Positions 15,153 to 23,199 of a stretch of 64,000 nt of DNA are shown here, one piece after another. The stretch's first letter is position 1, and each line of letters starts with the position of its first letter. Below the pieces are notes generated by a model. It saw nothing but the letters and a program-made list of their open reading frames with translations, ran no database searches and was not told the DNA's origin. The position numbers were made by a program, and so were the translations under genes. This DNA comes from Nocardia vinacea (GTDB taxonomy: Bacteria > Actinomycetota > Actinomycetes > Mycobacteriales > Mycobacteriaceae): contig NZ_CP109149.1 of the NCBI RefSeq assembly GCF_035920345.1, forward strand, positions 2,046,001-2,110,000, read 5' to 3'.

Positions 15153-18062
15153 ATGGGACGACGAGACGGCTGGTTGTTGACCGACCTGTTCCGGGCGCTA
15201 GGGGGTCGGCAAGGCGGCGGACCGGCGGCTGGAGAGCCGCACGCGTCCCCGCTCGACCGGCTGCTCACCGCCTGCCAAGTCCTGATGAGCGACGTGGGCG
15301 AGGCGTCGATGCGCGCGGTCGCGACTTACGCTTTGGCCGCGTACAACGAGCTCGACGATGTCGGCAAGCTTGCCTTCTTCACCCATGTCACCACGACCTA
15401 CGATGTCGATGCCGCTCAGGTCCGCGCTGCCTTCCGGCGGTGGGATACAGCCAGGAACGCAGGGTCCCAGGGAGCACAGGAGCTGGTTCGGCTCTTCGAC
15501 GTGGTCGAGCCGGCCCGGCAGCAGTTACTCCGCCGGATGAACCACGCACCTGACGCCACTCTCGCCCTGGTCGAGATGCGCGCGGACCTGCGTCGGCTGA
15601 TCCGCCGTCACCCGGAGTTGCGGCCCCTCGACCACGACTTCCACCATCTGCTCACCTCGTGGTTCAACCGGGGTTTCCTTCGCATGGCCGAGGTCACCTG
15701 GGATTCGCCTGAGGAGCTGCACCGGCATCTGCTGCGCTACGAGAAGGTCCACCCGATGGCGAGCCGGGCCGAGCTCGGCCGTCGACTGCGGCCCGAGGAC
15801 CGCCGTGTCTACGCCTTCTTTCACCCGGCCACCGGGAATGTGCCGCTCATCTTCGTGGAGGTCGCCCTGGTGCGTGGCATGCCCGAGACCATCGCCCCGC
15901 TGCTGGAGCCCGGCCCGGCATTGCGCCCTGCGGAAGCGGACACCGCAGCGCTCTATTCGATCAACAACGCGCTGGACGGGCTGGCCGGGGTCTCCTTCGG
16001 CAGTTTCCTCATCAAACAGGTCATCGAGCAGGTCGGCGAGCACTTGCCCCACCTCACCCAGTTCGTCACGCTCTCGCCCATCCCGGGATTCCGGCACTGG
16101 CTCGGCGAGCAGGCCGAGCAGGATGCCGAGCTGTCGCTGCTCGCCCGGGAATTGGCGGCGGCAGGGGTGGCGGACTTCGGTTCGGCGGATGTCGAGCGGA
16201 TCCGTCCCCGGCTCTTCCACGCGCTGGCCCGGTACCTCGCGGTCGAGCGGCGTGCCGACGGTCGCCCGCTCGACCCGGTAGCACGCTTCCATCTGGGCAA
16301 CGGCGCCACCGTCTGGCGGCTGAACTGGCCGGCGAACACCGCACCGGAGGCTTGGCGGCAGTCCTATGGCGTGATGGTCAACTACCGCTACCAGCCGGAG
16401 ACGCTGGAGCGTCAGCACGAGGACTTCGTCCGACGCCGCACCGTGGCGCTCGGCGGGCCGCTGCGGGCCGCCTTTCCGGTGACGTCCCACCTTCGAGATA
16501 CGTCGACCATCTCGGACGACGAGAGAGGAACACATCCGATGGAGCCCTTCACGGGTATCTACCAGTCCTTTGCCGAGCGGGTGGAGCGGCAGCCGGACAA
16601 CACGCTGTTCGAGCTGCTCGACGGGCACCGGATCACCTACGGCGAGACCGCGGAGACCGCGAGCCGGATCGCCGCCCGTCTCGTCGCCGACGGGGTCACC
16701 CCCGGTGACCGGGTTGCGATGCAGGTCGGGAAATCTCCGGAGGCCATCGCACTGTATCTGGCGACGTTGCAGATCGGCGGCGTCTTCCTTCCGCTCAATA
16801 CCGCCTACACCGATGCGGAGATGGACTATTTCATCGGCGACGCCCAGCCGCGCGTGCTCGTCTGCTCACCTGATCGCCGGGCCGACCACGCACACCGCGA
16901 ACGGGAAGGTTTCGTTGTCGAGACCCTCGGAGTGTCGGGCAACGGCACCGTCCTCGACGGCGACGCCCGCCATGAGGAGGTCTACGCTGCCTCGGTCGAA
17001 GATCCGGCGGCGATCCTCTATACCTCAGGCACCACCGGGCGATCCAAGGGCGCGGTGCTCACCCACGGCAACCTTGCCGCCAACTGCCGCGCGCTGCTCG
17101 AAGCTTGGCAGTACTCCGCGCAGGACCGGCTGATCCACGCCCTGCCGATCTTCCACATCCACGGGCTCTTCGTCGCGGTGAACATGACCCTGACGGCCGG
17201 TGCCTCCATGTACTACCTGCCCAAGTTCGACGCCGAGACGATTGTCGATCTGCTACCCCAGGCCACTGTCCTCATGGGCGTGCCCACCTTCTACACCCGC
17301 CTGTTGAAGAACGCCCGGCTCACTCCGAGCGCCTGCGCGTCGATGCGGCTGTTCGTCTCCGGTTCGGCTCCGCTGCTCGCCATCGACCACGAAGCATTCG
17401 AAGCCCGTACCGGTCACGCCATCCTGGAGCGTTACGGGATGACGGAGACGGGCATGAACACCACCAACCCCTACGATGGTGGACAGCGCAAGCCCGGCAC
17501 CGTGGGTAAGCCGTTGCCCGGCACCGAGATTCGGGTAGTGGACCGGGAGACCGGTCGCGCACTGCCCGACGGCGAGGTGGGCATCGTCGAAGTCCGCGGC
17601 CCCAATGTCTTCGTCGGCTATTGGCGGATGCCCGAGAAGACTGCCGCCGAATTTCGTGCGGATGGCTACTTCATCACCGGCGATCTGGGCCGCATCGATG
17701 CGGACGGCTACCTGTCCATCGTCGGCCGGGACAAGGACCTCGTCATTTCCGGGGGCTACAACATCTATCCCAAGGAAATCGAGGAGCTGCTCGACGCCCA
17801 CCCCGCGGTGCTCGAGTCCGCCGTGATCGGGGTCCCGCATCCGGACCTCGGCGAGACAGTGGTGGCCGTTGTCGTCGCCGCACCGGGACAGCACCCGCAA
17901 GCCGGGGAGCTGCTGGACTTCATCGCCAGCGACCTCGCCCGGTTCAAACAGCCACGTGCGGTGCGCATCGTCGAGGCGCTGCCCCGCAACGCCATGGGGA
18001 AGGTGCAGAAAGCCGAACTACGCAAGCGCTACGCCGACCTGTTCGCCGGGGTGGGTGCATGA
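15153..18062 (+). CDS. matA-matB: In-frame malonyl-CoA decarboxylase / malonyl-CoA synthetase fusion (MatA-MatB)
   Basis: The 969-aa product joins two complete enzymes. Residues 1 to about 445 are malonyl-CoA decarboxylase, with the catalytic Ser in TLSPIPGFRHWL (about residue 308) and the His in RFHLGNGATVW (about 380). Residues 463-969 are malonyl-CoA synthetase, an ANL ligase with YTSGTTGRSKGAVLTHGN, TGDLGRIDADGYLSIVGRDK and the C-terminal lysine motif NAMGKVQK. Together they would turn malonate into malonyl-CoA and then acetyl-CoA plus CO2. The two parts match the lengths of separate Rhizobium MatA and MatB. At the join a ribosome-binding site (GAGAGAGGA, 16521-16529) and an ATG (16539) survive, but the stop between them is gone. 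The start ATG at 15153 follows GGAAGGAG. Confidence 0.9.
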   Translation: MGRRDGWLLTDLFRALGGRQGGGPAAGEPHASPLDRLLTACQVLMSDVGEASMRAVATYALAAYNELDDVGKLAFFTHVTTTYDVDAAQVRAAFRRWDTARNAGSQGAQELVRLFDVVEPARQQLLRRMNHAPDATLALVEMRADLRRLIRRHPELRPLDHDFHHLLTSWFNRGFLRMAEVTWDSPEELHRHLLRYEKVHPMASRAELGRRLRPEDRRVYAFFHPATGNVPLIFVEVALVRGMPETIAPLLEPGPALRPAEADTAALYSINNALDGLAGVSFGSFLIKQVIEQVGEHLPHLTQFVTLSPIPGFRHWLGEQAEQDAELSLLARELAAAGVADFGSADVERIRPRLFHALARYLAVERRADGRPLDPVARFHLGNGATVWRLNWPANTAPEAWRQSYGVMVNYRYQPETLERQHEDFVRRRTVALGGPLRAAFPVTSHLRDTSTISDDERGTHPMEPFTGIYQSFAERVERQPDNTLFELLDGHRITYGETAETASRIAARLVADGVTPGDRVAMQVGKSPEAIALYLATLQIGGVFLPLNTAYTDAEMDYFIGDAQPRVLVCSPDRRADHAHREREGFVVETLGVSGNGTVLDGDARHEEVYAASVEDPAAILYTSGTTGRSKGAVLTHGNLAANCRALLEAWQYSAQDRLIHALPIFHIHGLFVAVNMTLTAGASMYYLPKFDAETIVDLLPQATVLMGVPTFYTRLLKNARLTPSACASMRLFVSGSAPLLAIDHEAFEARTGHAILERYGMTETGMNTTNPYDGGQRKPGTVGKPLPGTEIRVVDRETGRALPDGEVGIVEVRGPNVFVGYWRMPEKTAAEFRADGYFITGDLGRIDADGYLSIVGRDKDLVISGGYNIYPKEIEELLDAHPAVLESAVIGVPHPDLGETVVAVVVAAPGQHPQAGELLDFIASDLARFKQPRAVRIVEALPRNAMGKVQKAELRKRYADLFAGVGA

Positions 18063-18208
18063 TGCGCGCGGCCGAACGGGCGATCCGCAACGTGCTCGCC
18101 CCGCTCCGCGACGACTTGCGTGAGCAGCCCACCGCCCCCGCCACCGATTATGACGCGATGCGCTATCGGCTGGGCGAGATTCTGGTCCGGATCGACACCG
18201 CGAGCTGA
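18059..18208 (+). CDS. Small 49-aa protein coupled to matA-matB
   Basis: The ATG at 18059 overlaps the fusion stop as ATGA (a second ATG follows at once), so translation should be coupled. The product is charged and helical by inspection (AERAIRNVLAPLRDDLREQ, then YDAMRYRLGEILVRIDTAS). It has no cysteines and no membrane segment. I do not recognise the family. Codon choice matches the neighbours, with G or C in nearly every third position, which supports a real gene. It may be a partner or stability factor of the fusion enzyme. Function is unknown. Confidence 0.65.
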   Translation: MMRAAERAIRNVLAPLRDDLREQPTAPATDYDAMRYRLGEILVRIDTAS

Positions 18209-18277
18209 TCCGGCAGCTTACCGAATGTCCCTGCGCCCCAGGGCTATCTCCAGTTCCACCTGCGAATCGAGAACACA

Positions 18278-19594
18278 GTGCAGATCAACGACGATCCCAT
18301 ACAGACGACCACCACCACCGCCGACGACCCTGTCCGGCTCACCTCCACCCAGCGCCGCGCCTTCTGGGGCTCTTTCGGCGGCTGGGCCATGGACGGATTC
18401 AACTGGACTGTCTTCGGACTCGTCCTAGCCCCGACCATGACCGCCCTGCTGCCACGCGCCGGCATCGAGCCCACGGCCGCCAATATCGGCTGGTACGGCC
18501 AGATCAGCGCCGCCCTGTTCCTGCTCGGCTGGGGTTGCTCGGCAATCTGGGGCCCGATTGCCGACCGCTTCGGCCGCAAACCCGCGATGACGCTGTCCAT
18601 CCTGATGTACGGCGTATTCACCGCACTGGCAGGCCTGGCCACCAACTTGTGGGAATGGAACGCCTTCCGCTTCCTGGCCGCCATCGGCGTCGGCGGCGAA
18701 TGGGCCATGGCCGGAACTCTGCTGGCCGAGGTACTCCCGGAACGCGTGCGAGCTCGCTTCGGCGGCGCCATGCATTCGGCCGCCTATGTCGGTGTGCTCG
18801 CGGTGTCAGCGCTGTACCTGGTAGCCGGGCCGGAGCTCGGCTGGCGCGGCATGTTCCTCATCGGCGGGCTACCTGCGCTGGCGGTATTCCTTATCCGCAA
18901 AACGACCCCGGAACCTGAACGCTGGCAACAGGAATCGACCGAGAACACCCGCCGATCGTTCTGGCAGCCGGTCATCGAGGTCCTCACTCCCCCGTATCGG
19001 GCGCGCACCCTCGGCAACCTGTCTCTGCTGGTGGTCTGTGTCATCGGCCTGTGGGCCGGATCCACCTACGTGCCCACCGCCGTAACCGAGCTCGCCCAGC
19101 ACGCCGGATGGACCAAAGAGGCGACCGTCCGCCTCGCCGGCGTGTCCTCCATGACCGTCGCCGCGTTCACCATTCTCGGCTGCTTCCTCGTCCCCGGCAT
19201 CGCCAATCGGTACGGCCGCCGGGCCACCCTGGCCGGACTGTACGTCCTGATGATCATCGGCGCTGTCGGTGCGTATGCCGTCGCCTACCCGCTGCACTCG
19301 ATCCCACTGATCTTCGTGTTCCTGCCGATCCTCGGCCTGGGCGGAGCGAGCTTCGCGGTCTTCACCATCTGGCTGCCCGAGCAATACCCCACTCGGATGC
19401 GCGCCACCGCATTCGCCTTCACCACCACATTCTCCCGCTGGTTCGCCGCCGCCGGCACGTTCCTCATCGGCTATGGCATCCACGAAACCGGATCTCTCAC
19501 AATCCCTTTGAGCGCAACCGCGCTGGTATTCGTGCTGGGCATCGGCCTGGTCCGCGCCGCACCCGAAACCCGCGGCACAACACTGCCCGACTGA
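18278..19594 (+). CDS. MFS transporter, probable malonate/dicarboxylate uptake
   Basis: The 438-aa, 12-segment MFS permease resembles the aromatic-acid:H+/sugar-type carriers. Motif A is visible as GPIADRFGRKPAM after segment 2. A second copy lies around VPGIANRYGRRATLA after segment 8, and WLPEQYPTRMRATAFAF precedes segment 10. The start is a GTG at 18278, 69 bases after the 49-aa gene. The gene runs with matA-matB, filling the place that matC (dicarboxylate carrier) takes in other malonate clusters. Malonate import is inferred from position only; other small organic acids are possible. Confidence 0.8.
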   Translation: MQINDDPIQTTTTTADDPVRLTSTQRRAFWGSFGGWAMDGFNWTVFGLVLAPTMTALLPRAGIEPTAANIGWYGQISAALFLLGWGCSAIWGPIADRFGRKPAMTLSILMYGVFTALAGLATNLWEWNAFRFLAAIGVGGEWAMAGTLLAEVLPERVRARFGGAMHSAAYVGVLAVSALYLVAGPELGWRGMFLIGGLPALAVFLIRKTTPEPERWQQESTENTRRSFWQPVIEVLTPPYRARTLGNLSLLVVCVIGLWAGSTYVPTAVTELAQHAGWTKEATVRLAGVSSMTVAAFTILGCFLVPGIANRYGRRATLAGLYVLMIIGAVGAYAVAYPLHSIPLIFVFLPILGLGGASFAVFTIWLPEQYPTRMRATAFAFTTTFSRWFAAAGTFLIGYGIHETGSLTIPLSATALVFVLGIGLVRAAPETRGTTLPD

Positions 19595-19959
19595 GATGGA
19601 GCACCACCATGGCAGCGCGAAACCGACCCGAACCCTGCGGATCGACTCGCGTGCCACCGATATCGCCGATACCACCGGAGACTTTTGGGTCGGCGAGGAA
19701 CAGGTCATCCTCGCCGTCCTGCACGATCCGCAATCGCGCCACCCTCGAGCTCGTACGCGACTTCTGCATCGACCATGTCGCCGAGGTGCGCTGCGCGGTT
19801 GTGTACCAGAAGCCGCATTCCGAGGTCGACTGCGAGTATGTCTGGCGGCGCGCCGACCGCTGGATCAACTTCCACTGTTTCACCGAACCCCGGTCGTCGA
19901 TCGGCAGGCCCGAGCGCCTGAGGCACCCCACTCGGCAGCGCCCGCTCGTACGGGCGCTG
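19595..19959. other. Unassigned, probably decayed coding sequence
   Basis: The stretch follows the transporter stop. Both strands carry coding-like third-position GC bias but no complete gene. A plus-strand segment encoding VRDFCIDHVAEVRCAVVYQ then WRRADRWINFHCF looks protein-like. It has no start with a ribosome-binding site and I do not recognise it. Confidence 0.4.
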
Positions 19960-20202
19960 CCGTGCGAGGGTGACTACCGTGACGGCCTCGATCATCTGCC
20001 GGGCCTGCGGTTGCAATGCACGTCCGGCTTCGGTGGCACGCAACTCGACGGCGCGGCGATCGTTGGTGCTGCGGACGCTCTCGACCAGACCATGTGCCCG
20101 CAGTCGCTGGACGAGCGGCGAAACCGTGCCGTAGTCCAGCTGCGATTGGCGATTGTGTCCCGGAGTGCACCCTCTAAATCTCACGGCGAGAGCGTCTTTC
20201 AA
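19960..20202 (-). pseudogene. Fragment of a MarR-family regulator
   Basis: The minus strand encodes YGTVSPLVQRLRAHGLVES followed by the wing STNDRRAVELRATEAGRAL, the recognition helix and wing of an OhrR/MarR protein. The N-terminal dimerisation helices are missing and the frame runs on into unrelated sequence. This is a remnant, not a working gene. Confidence 0.55.
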
Positions 20203-20244
20203 TCGTATGTGCTATGTGACGAGTGCGAGCGGCGCACCCGTGCC

Positions 20245-20565
20245 ATGCTCGGCACCCGAACATACGACGCGGCTCACCGTGCGGGCAGGGCCATGAGTTT
20301 CGGAGCCGCGATTGCCTTCGCCTTAGGCGAGCGCCCTCCGACCGTCGCACCAACCGACGACGTTTCGGCACAGCTGACCAAACGTGAGCGCCAGGTCGCC
20401 GACTCATCTCCGAGGGGATGTCGAACAAGGAAATCGCCGCCCGTCTAGTGATCTCGACGTGCACGGCGGCAACCATGTGGAACACATCCTGGCTCGGGTT
20501 CACCTCGCGGGCCCAGATCGCGGCCTGGGTAGTCGAGCACAGCCGCCACGCGCCATCTGACCGAA
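20245..20565 (+). pseudogene. Frameshifted C-terminal remnant of a LuxR-family regulator
   Basis: YDAAHRAGRAMSFGAAIAFALGE leads into [10 protein letters not shown], the start of a LuxR/NarL HTH. The next base of the expected Leu codon is missing, and the HTH continues in another frame as [14 protein letters not shown] further shift garbles the HVEHIL segment before [15 protein letters not shown]. At least two indels in one HTH mean the gene is dead. The long N-terminal ATPase-like part of such regulators is absent. Confidence 0.75.
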
Positions 20566-20640
20566 CTGTCAGCCGCCGCGCAAATTTCCACCAGCATCGG
20601 CGACAGCCATACCGGTACCAGCGCACGAGAACACTTGCGA

Positions 20641-21468
20641 TCAGATGGTGCTGCCACCGTCGGCCAGTAGCGTGCTGCCCGTCATAAAGGCCGACAGGTC
20701 GGACGCGCAGAACAGCACGACTCGGGCGATGTCGTCGGGAACACCGATACGGCCGATCGGGCCGTTGAGCATCAAGGGTGTCGGCGGGGTACCGCTGTCC
20801 GCGGCCGGAGCAGTCGTCGCGGTGGCTGCGGCCATCTTCATGTTGCCCTCCGTGGGAACGAAACTCGGCGCGACTCCGAGCACCCGGATGCCCAGTGACG
20901 CGAGTTCGAGTGCCAGCTCACGGGTGAGGCCGCGCGCAGCGTGCTTCGAGGCTACATAGGCGGCCAGACCCGGTGCGCTGCCACGGAATCCGGCGGTCGA
21001 GACGATGTTCACGATGACTCCGCCCGTACCCGCGTCGGATATGCGCTGCGCTGCCTCGCGTGCGCCGAGGAAGACGCCGCGTGCGTTCACGGCGAATACC
21101 TTCTCCCAGTCCTGCTCGCCCATCTCGAGCAGCGGGATGCTCGGGAAGACCCCCGCGTTGTTCACCCAGATCTCCAGGCCGCCCAGCTCCGCGACCGCAC
21201 GGTCCGCCGCCGCCACCACGGAGGCCGTGTCGGTTACGTCCATGGCGGCGCCGATCACGTGCACGCCGTGCGCTCGAGCCAGCTGCTCGGCGGTGGCTAC
21301 GGCCAGCTCTTCCTCGATGTCGCCGATCAGGACGTCGGCCCCGGCCTCCGCCAAGCGCAGCGCGATCGCCCTGCCCAGCCCACGAGCACCTCCGGTCACA
21401 ACCGCCCGCCTGCCCCGCAACGAAACGAGGTCGGCGAGAGATTTGCTCGATACGTCCGCGATGGACAT
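20641..21468 (-). CDS. Short-chain dehydrogenase/reductase
   Basis: The 275-aa protein is a classical SDR. It has the nucleotide motif [13 protein letters not shown] (about residues 25-37), an acidic GDIEEE at the end of beta-2 suggesting NAD preference, NNAG, and the catalytic Ser and YxxxK in [12 protein letters not shown]. The C terminus [12 protein letters not shown] is typical. An insertion ([15 protein letters not shown]) lies in the substrate loop. An AGGAGG site precedes the ATG at 21468. It is divergent from a TetR gene with a 25-bp palindrome between them, so it is probably that regulator's target. The substrate is unknown. Confidence 0.87.
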   Translation of the reverse strand: MSIADVSSKSLADLVSLRGRRAVVTGGARGLGRAIALRLAEAGADVLIGDIEEELAVATAEQLARAHGVHVIGAAMDVTDTASVVAAADRAVAELGGLEIWVNNAGVFPSIPLLEMGEQDWEKVFAVNARGVFLGAREAAQRISDAGTGGVIVNIVSTAGFRGSAPGLAAYVASKHAARGLTRELALELASLGIRVLGVAPSFVPTEGNMKMAAATATTAPAADSGTPPTPLMLNGPIGRIGVPDDIARVVLFCASDLSAFMTGSTLLADGGSTI

Positions 21469-21510
21469 ACATGGCCTCCTGTTGCTGTACCGAGTCGACA
21501 CCTTCGCAGT

Positions 21511-21535
21511 AAAAGTAACCATGGTGGTTACTTTT
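21511..21535. promoter_or_regulatory. Perfect 25-bp TetR operator
   Basis: AAAAGTAACCA (21511-21521) and TGGTTACTTTT (21525-21535) are exact inverted arms around TGG. The site lies 42 bp upstream of the SDR and 60 bp upstream of the divergent TetR. Confidence 0.75.
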
Positions 21536-21595
21536 TGCAATACTAGACTACGGCGATCGAGATACTCTGCCCCGAGAACCGACCGAAGGACGCTG

Positions 21596-22243
21596 GTGAC
21601 CCCATCCGCGCAGGCCGATAACCCCGCCGAACAGACTGGTCCGGGGCGACGCCGCCGCGGCCCGAACGCGTCCACTCCGGCGCGGCGCGCGCAGATCGTT
21701 CGCGCCGCGCTGGAGAGCTTCGCCCAGCACGGTTACGAGCGCGCCTCCCTGCGCGACATCGCCGCGCGAGCGCAGGTGACGCATGCGGCGCTGCTGCGGC
21801 ACTTCTCCGGCAAGGACGAGCTTCTCGTCGCCGCTTTGAACCAGCGGGACGAGGACGAGGAAAAACTGGCGGCACAGATCCTCGAGGCCGGCACGGCCGG
21901 GGAGAGCGTGCTGGGCGAAGTCCTCCGCGCCGAGTTCGACGACCCCGGCTACCAGCGCAACTGGATGTCGCTCGCTGTCGCGGCGACCGACCCCGCGCAT
22001 CCGGCGCACGAGTTCTTCACAGGTCGCCGTGAACGGCTGCGCGCACACCTGGCCAACAGCCCGCTACCCACCGCCCACGACAGCGAATACCTTTCGGCCG
22101 ACGAGAAGGTCACCCTGGTGCTGGCGATGATCGATGGCCTGCGCATCCAATCCCTGCTCGACCCGTCCCGCGAAACCCGCGGTCTTCTGGAGGTTTTCAT
22201 GAAACTGGTGATCACGCCCCGGGACGACCGGCCCGGGGCGTGA
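21596..22243 (+). CDS. TetR-family regulator divergent from the SDR
   Basis: The protein is about 215 aa. It has a basic N-terminal tail (GRRRRGPNASTPARR) and a TetR HTH at about residues 25-70 (LRDIAARAQVTHAALLRHFSGKDELL). The C-terminal effector domain includes WMSLAVAATDPAHPAHEFF. The GTG at 21596 is the best start, because it keeps the promoter palindrome upstream of the gene. That 25-bp palindrome in the shared promoter indicates autorepression and repression of the SDR. The C-terminal domain resembles TetR proteins that sense bulky alcohols or antibiotics, but no ligand can be named. Confidence 0.82.
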   Translation: MTPSAQADNPAEQTGPGRRRRGPNASTPARRAQIVRAALESFAQHGYERASLRDIAARAQVTHAALLRHFSGKDELLVAALNQRDEDEEKLAAQILEAGTAGESVLGEVLRAEFDDPGYQRNWMSLAVAATDPAHPAHEFFTGRRERLRAHLANSPLPTAHDSEYLSADEKVTLVLAMIDGLRIQSLLDPSRETRGLLEVFMKLVITPRDDRPGA

Positions 22244-22381
22244 GCACACCGAGTTCTACAGCCCTCGCACTCGGATCGAACCGGCGATTGCGATCCGGGC
22301 GGCGAGCATGCCCGGCGTCATGCCGGTCAGGACCGACGGCGATACCGCTGGCATGGAACCGGTCGATGTTCCCGCAATCAG

Positions 22382-23026
22382 CTACTCGTCACCGACCGGC
22401 TCTCGTGTTGGTGGTGCGAGGGCCACAGCCGACTCGCGCGGCGGCAACGGTGTGCCGAAACGTCGCAGGTAGCGTTCGACGAACGCACGCAATTCGGCAT
22501 GGCCCTGCTCGACCCCCACCGCACTTTCGTTACCGAGAATGCGCGCCGCCCCGGTGAGCAGCATCGACATCACCACCGGCGGAAACTCGTCCAGGTCCAT
22601 GCCGTACGCGCGCAGGACCAGGGTGACGGCGGCGGTCTCGATGTCACGCACCCGTTCCGCATATGCCTTGAGCTCGGCGCCGATCACCTTGCGATGGTTG
22701 GCCAATGCCATGAATTCGGTATTCAGCTGGATGAATCGGGAGTCGGCGTTGATCGACCACAATGCCCGCAACGGATCCTCGTCGGTAAGCACTCGACGCA
22801 CCCGAGCCAGCTCGCGCTCGGCTCCGGCACGCAGCACGTCGAGGAACAGGTCGTCCATCGTGGGGAAGTAGTAGTACAACAACGCGGGCTTCACCCCGGC
22901 CTTGGCCGCAACCCTGCGCGATGTCGCCGCGGCGTACCCCTCTTCGCGCATAATTTGAGCGGTCGCCTCCATCAGTCGGCTACGCGCTCCCGCATCCTTG
23001 CCGCTGGCCGCACGCTTGTTGGGCAT
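22382..23026 (-). CDS. TetR-family regulator divergent from the P450
   Basis: The 214-aa protein has a basic N terminus (PNKRAASGKDAGARSR) and the HTH segment SRRVAAKAGVKPALLYYYFPTMDDLFLDVL. The C-terminal domain carries FMALANHRKVIGAELKAYAERVRDIE. It is a clear paralogue of the TetR at 55040-55651, which shares EEGYAAAT, AGVKPAL, YYFPTM, ALANHRK and MSMLL. The ATG at 23026 follows AAGAGGTCTC. It is divergent from the cytochrome P450 across 173 bp containing two similar operator-like sites, so it is the likely P450 repressor. Confidence 0.85.
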   Translation of the reverse strand: MPNKRAASGKDAGARSRLMEATAQIMREEGYAAATSRRVAAKAGVKPALLYYYFPTMDDLFLDVLRAGAERELARVRRVLTDEDPLRALWSINADSRFIQLNTEFMALANHRKVIGAELKAYAERVRDIETAAVTLVLRAYGMDLDEFPPVVMSMLLTGAARILGNESAVGVEQGHAELRAFVERYLRRFGTPLPPRESAVALAPPTREPVGDE

Positions 23027-23132
23027 CAGAGAGACCTCTTGAGAAGAACACCAAGACAACGCATTTCAGGGATATTTACGTCCCTTGACCGTTCGCTTCG
23101 AGCCGTGGTAAGCATGCATCATCCTAACAGTT

Positions 23133-23173
23133 TGATCGATCGCTCAGTCTTCTGTCGACTGATCGAGCGCTCC
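23133..23173. promoter_or_regulatory. Pair of TetR operator-like sites before the P450
   Basis: TGATCGATCGCTCA (23133-23146) is a near-palindrome (TGAnCGATCGnTCA). TGATCGAGCGCTCC (23160-23173) matches it at 12 of 14 positions. The starts are 27 bp apart, and the second site ends 26 bp before the P450 ATG. Confidence 0.55.
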
Positions 23174-23199
23174 CCCCGCCACGAAAGGCCGGCGAGAAA

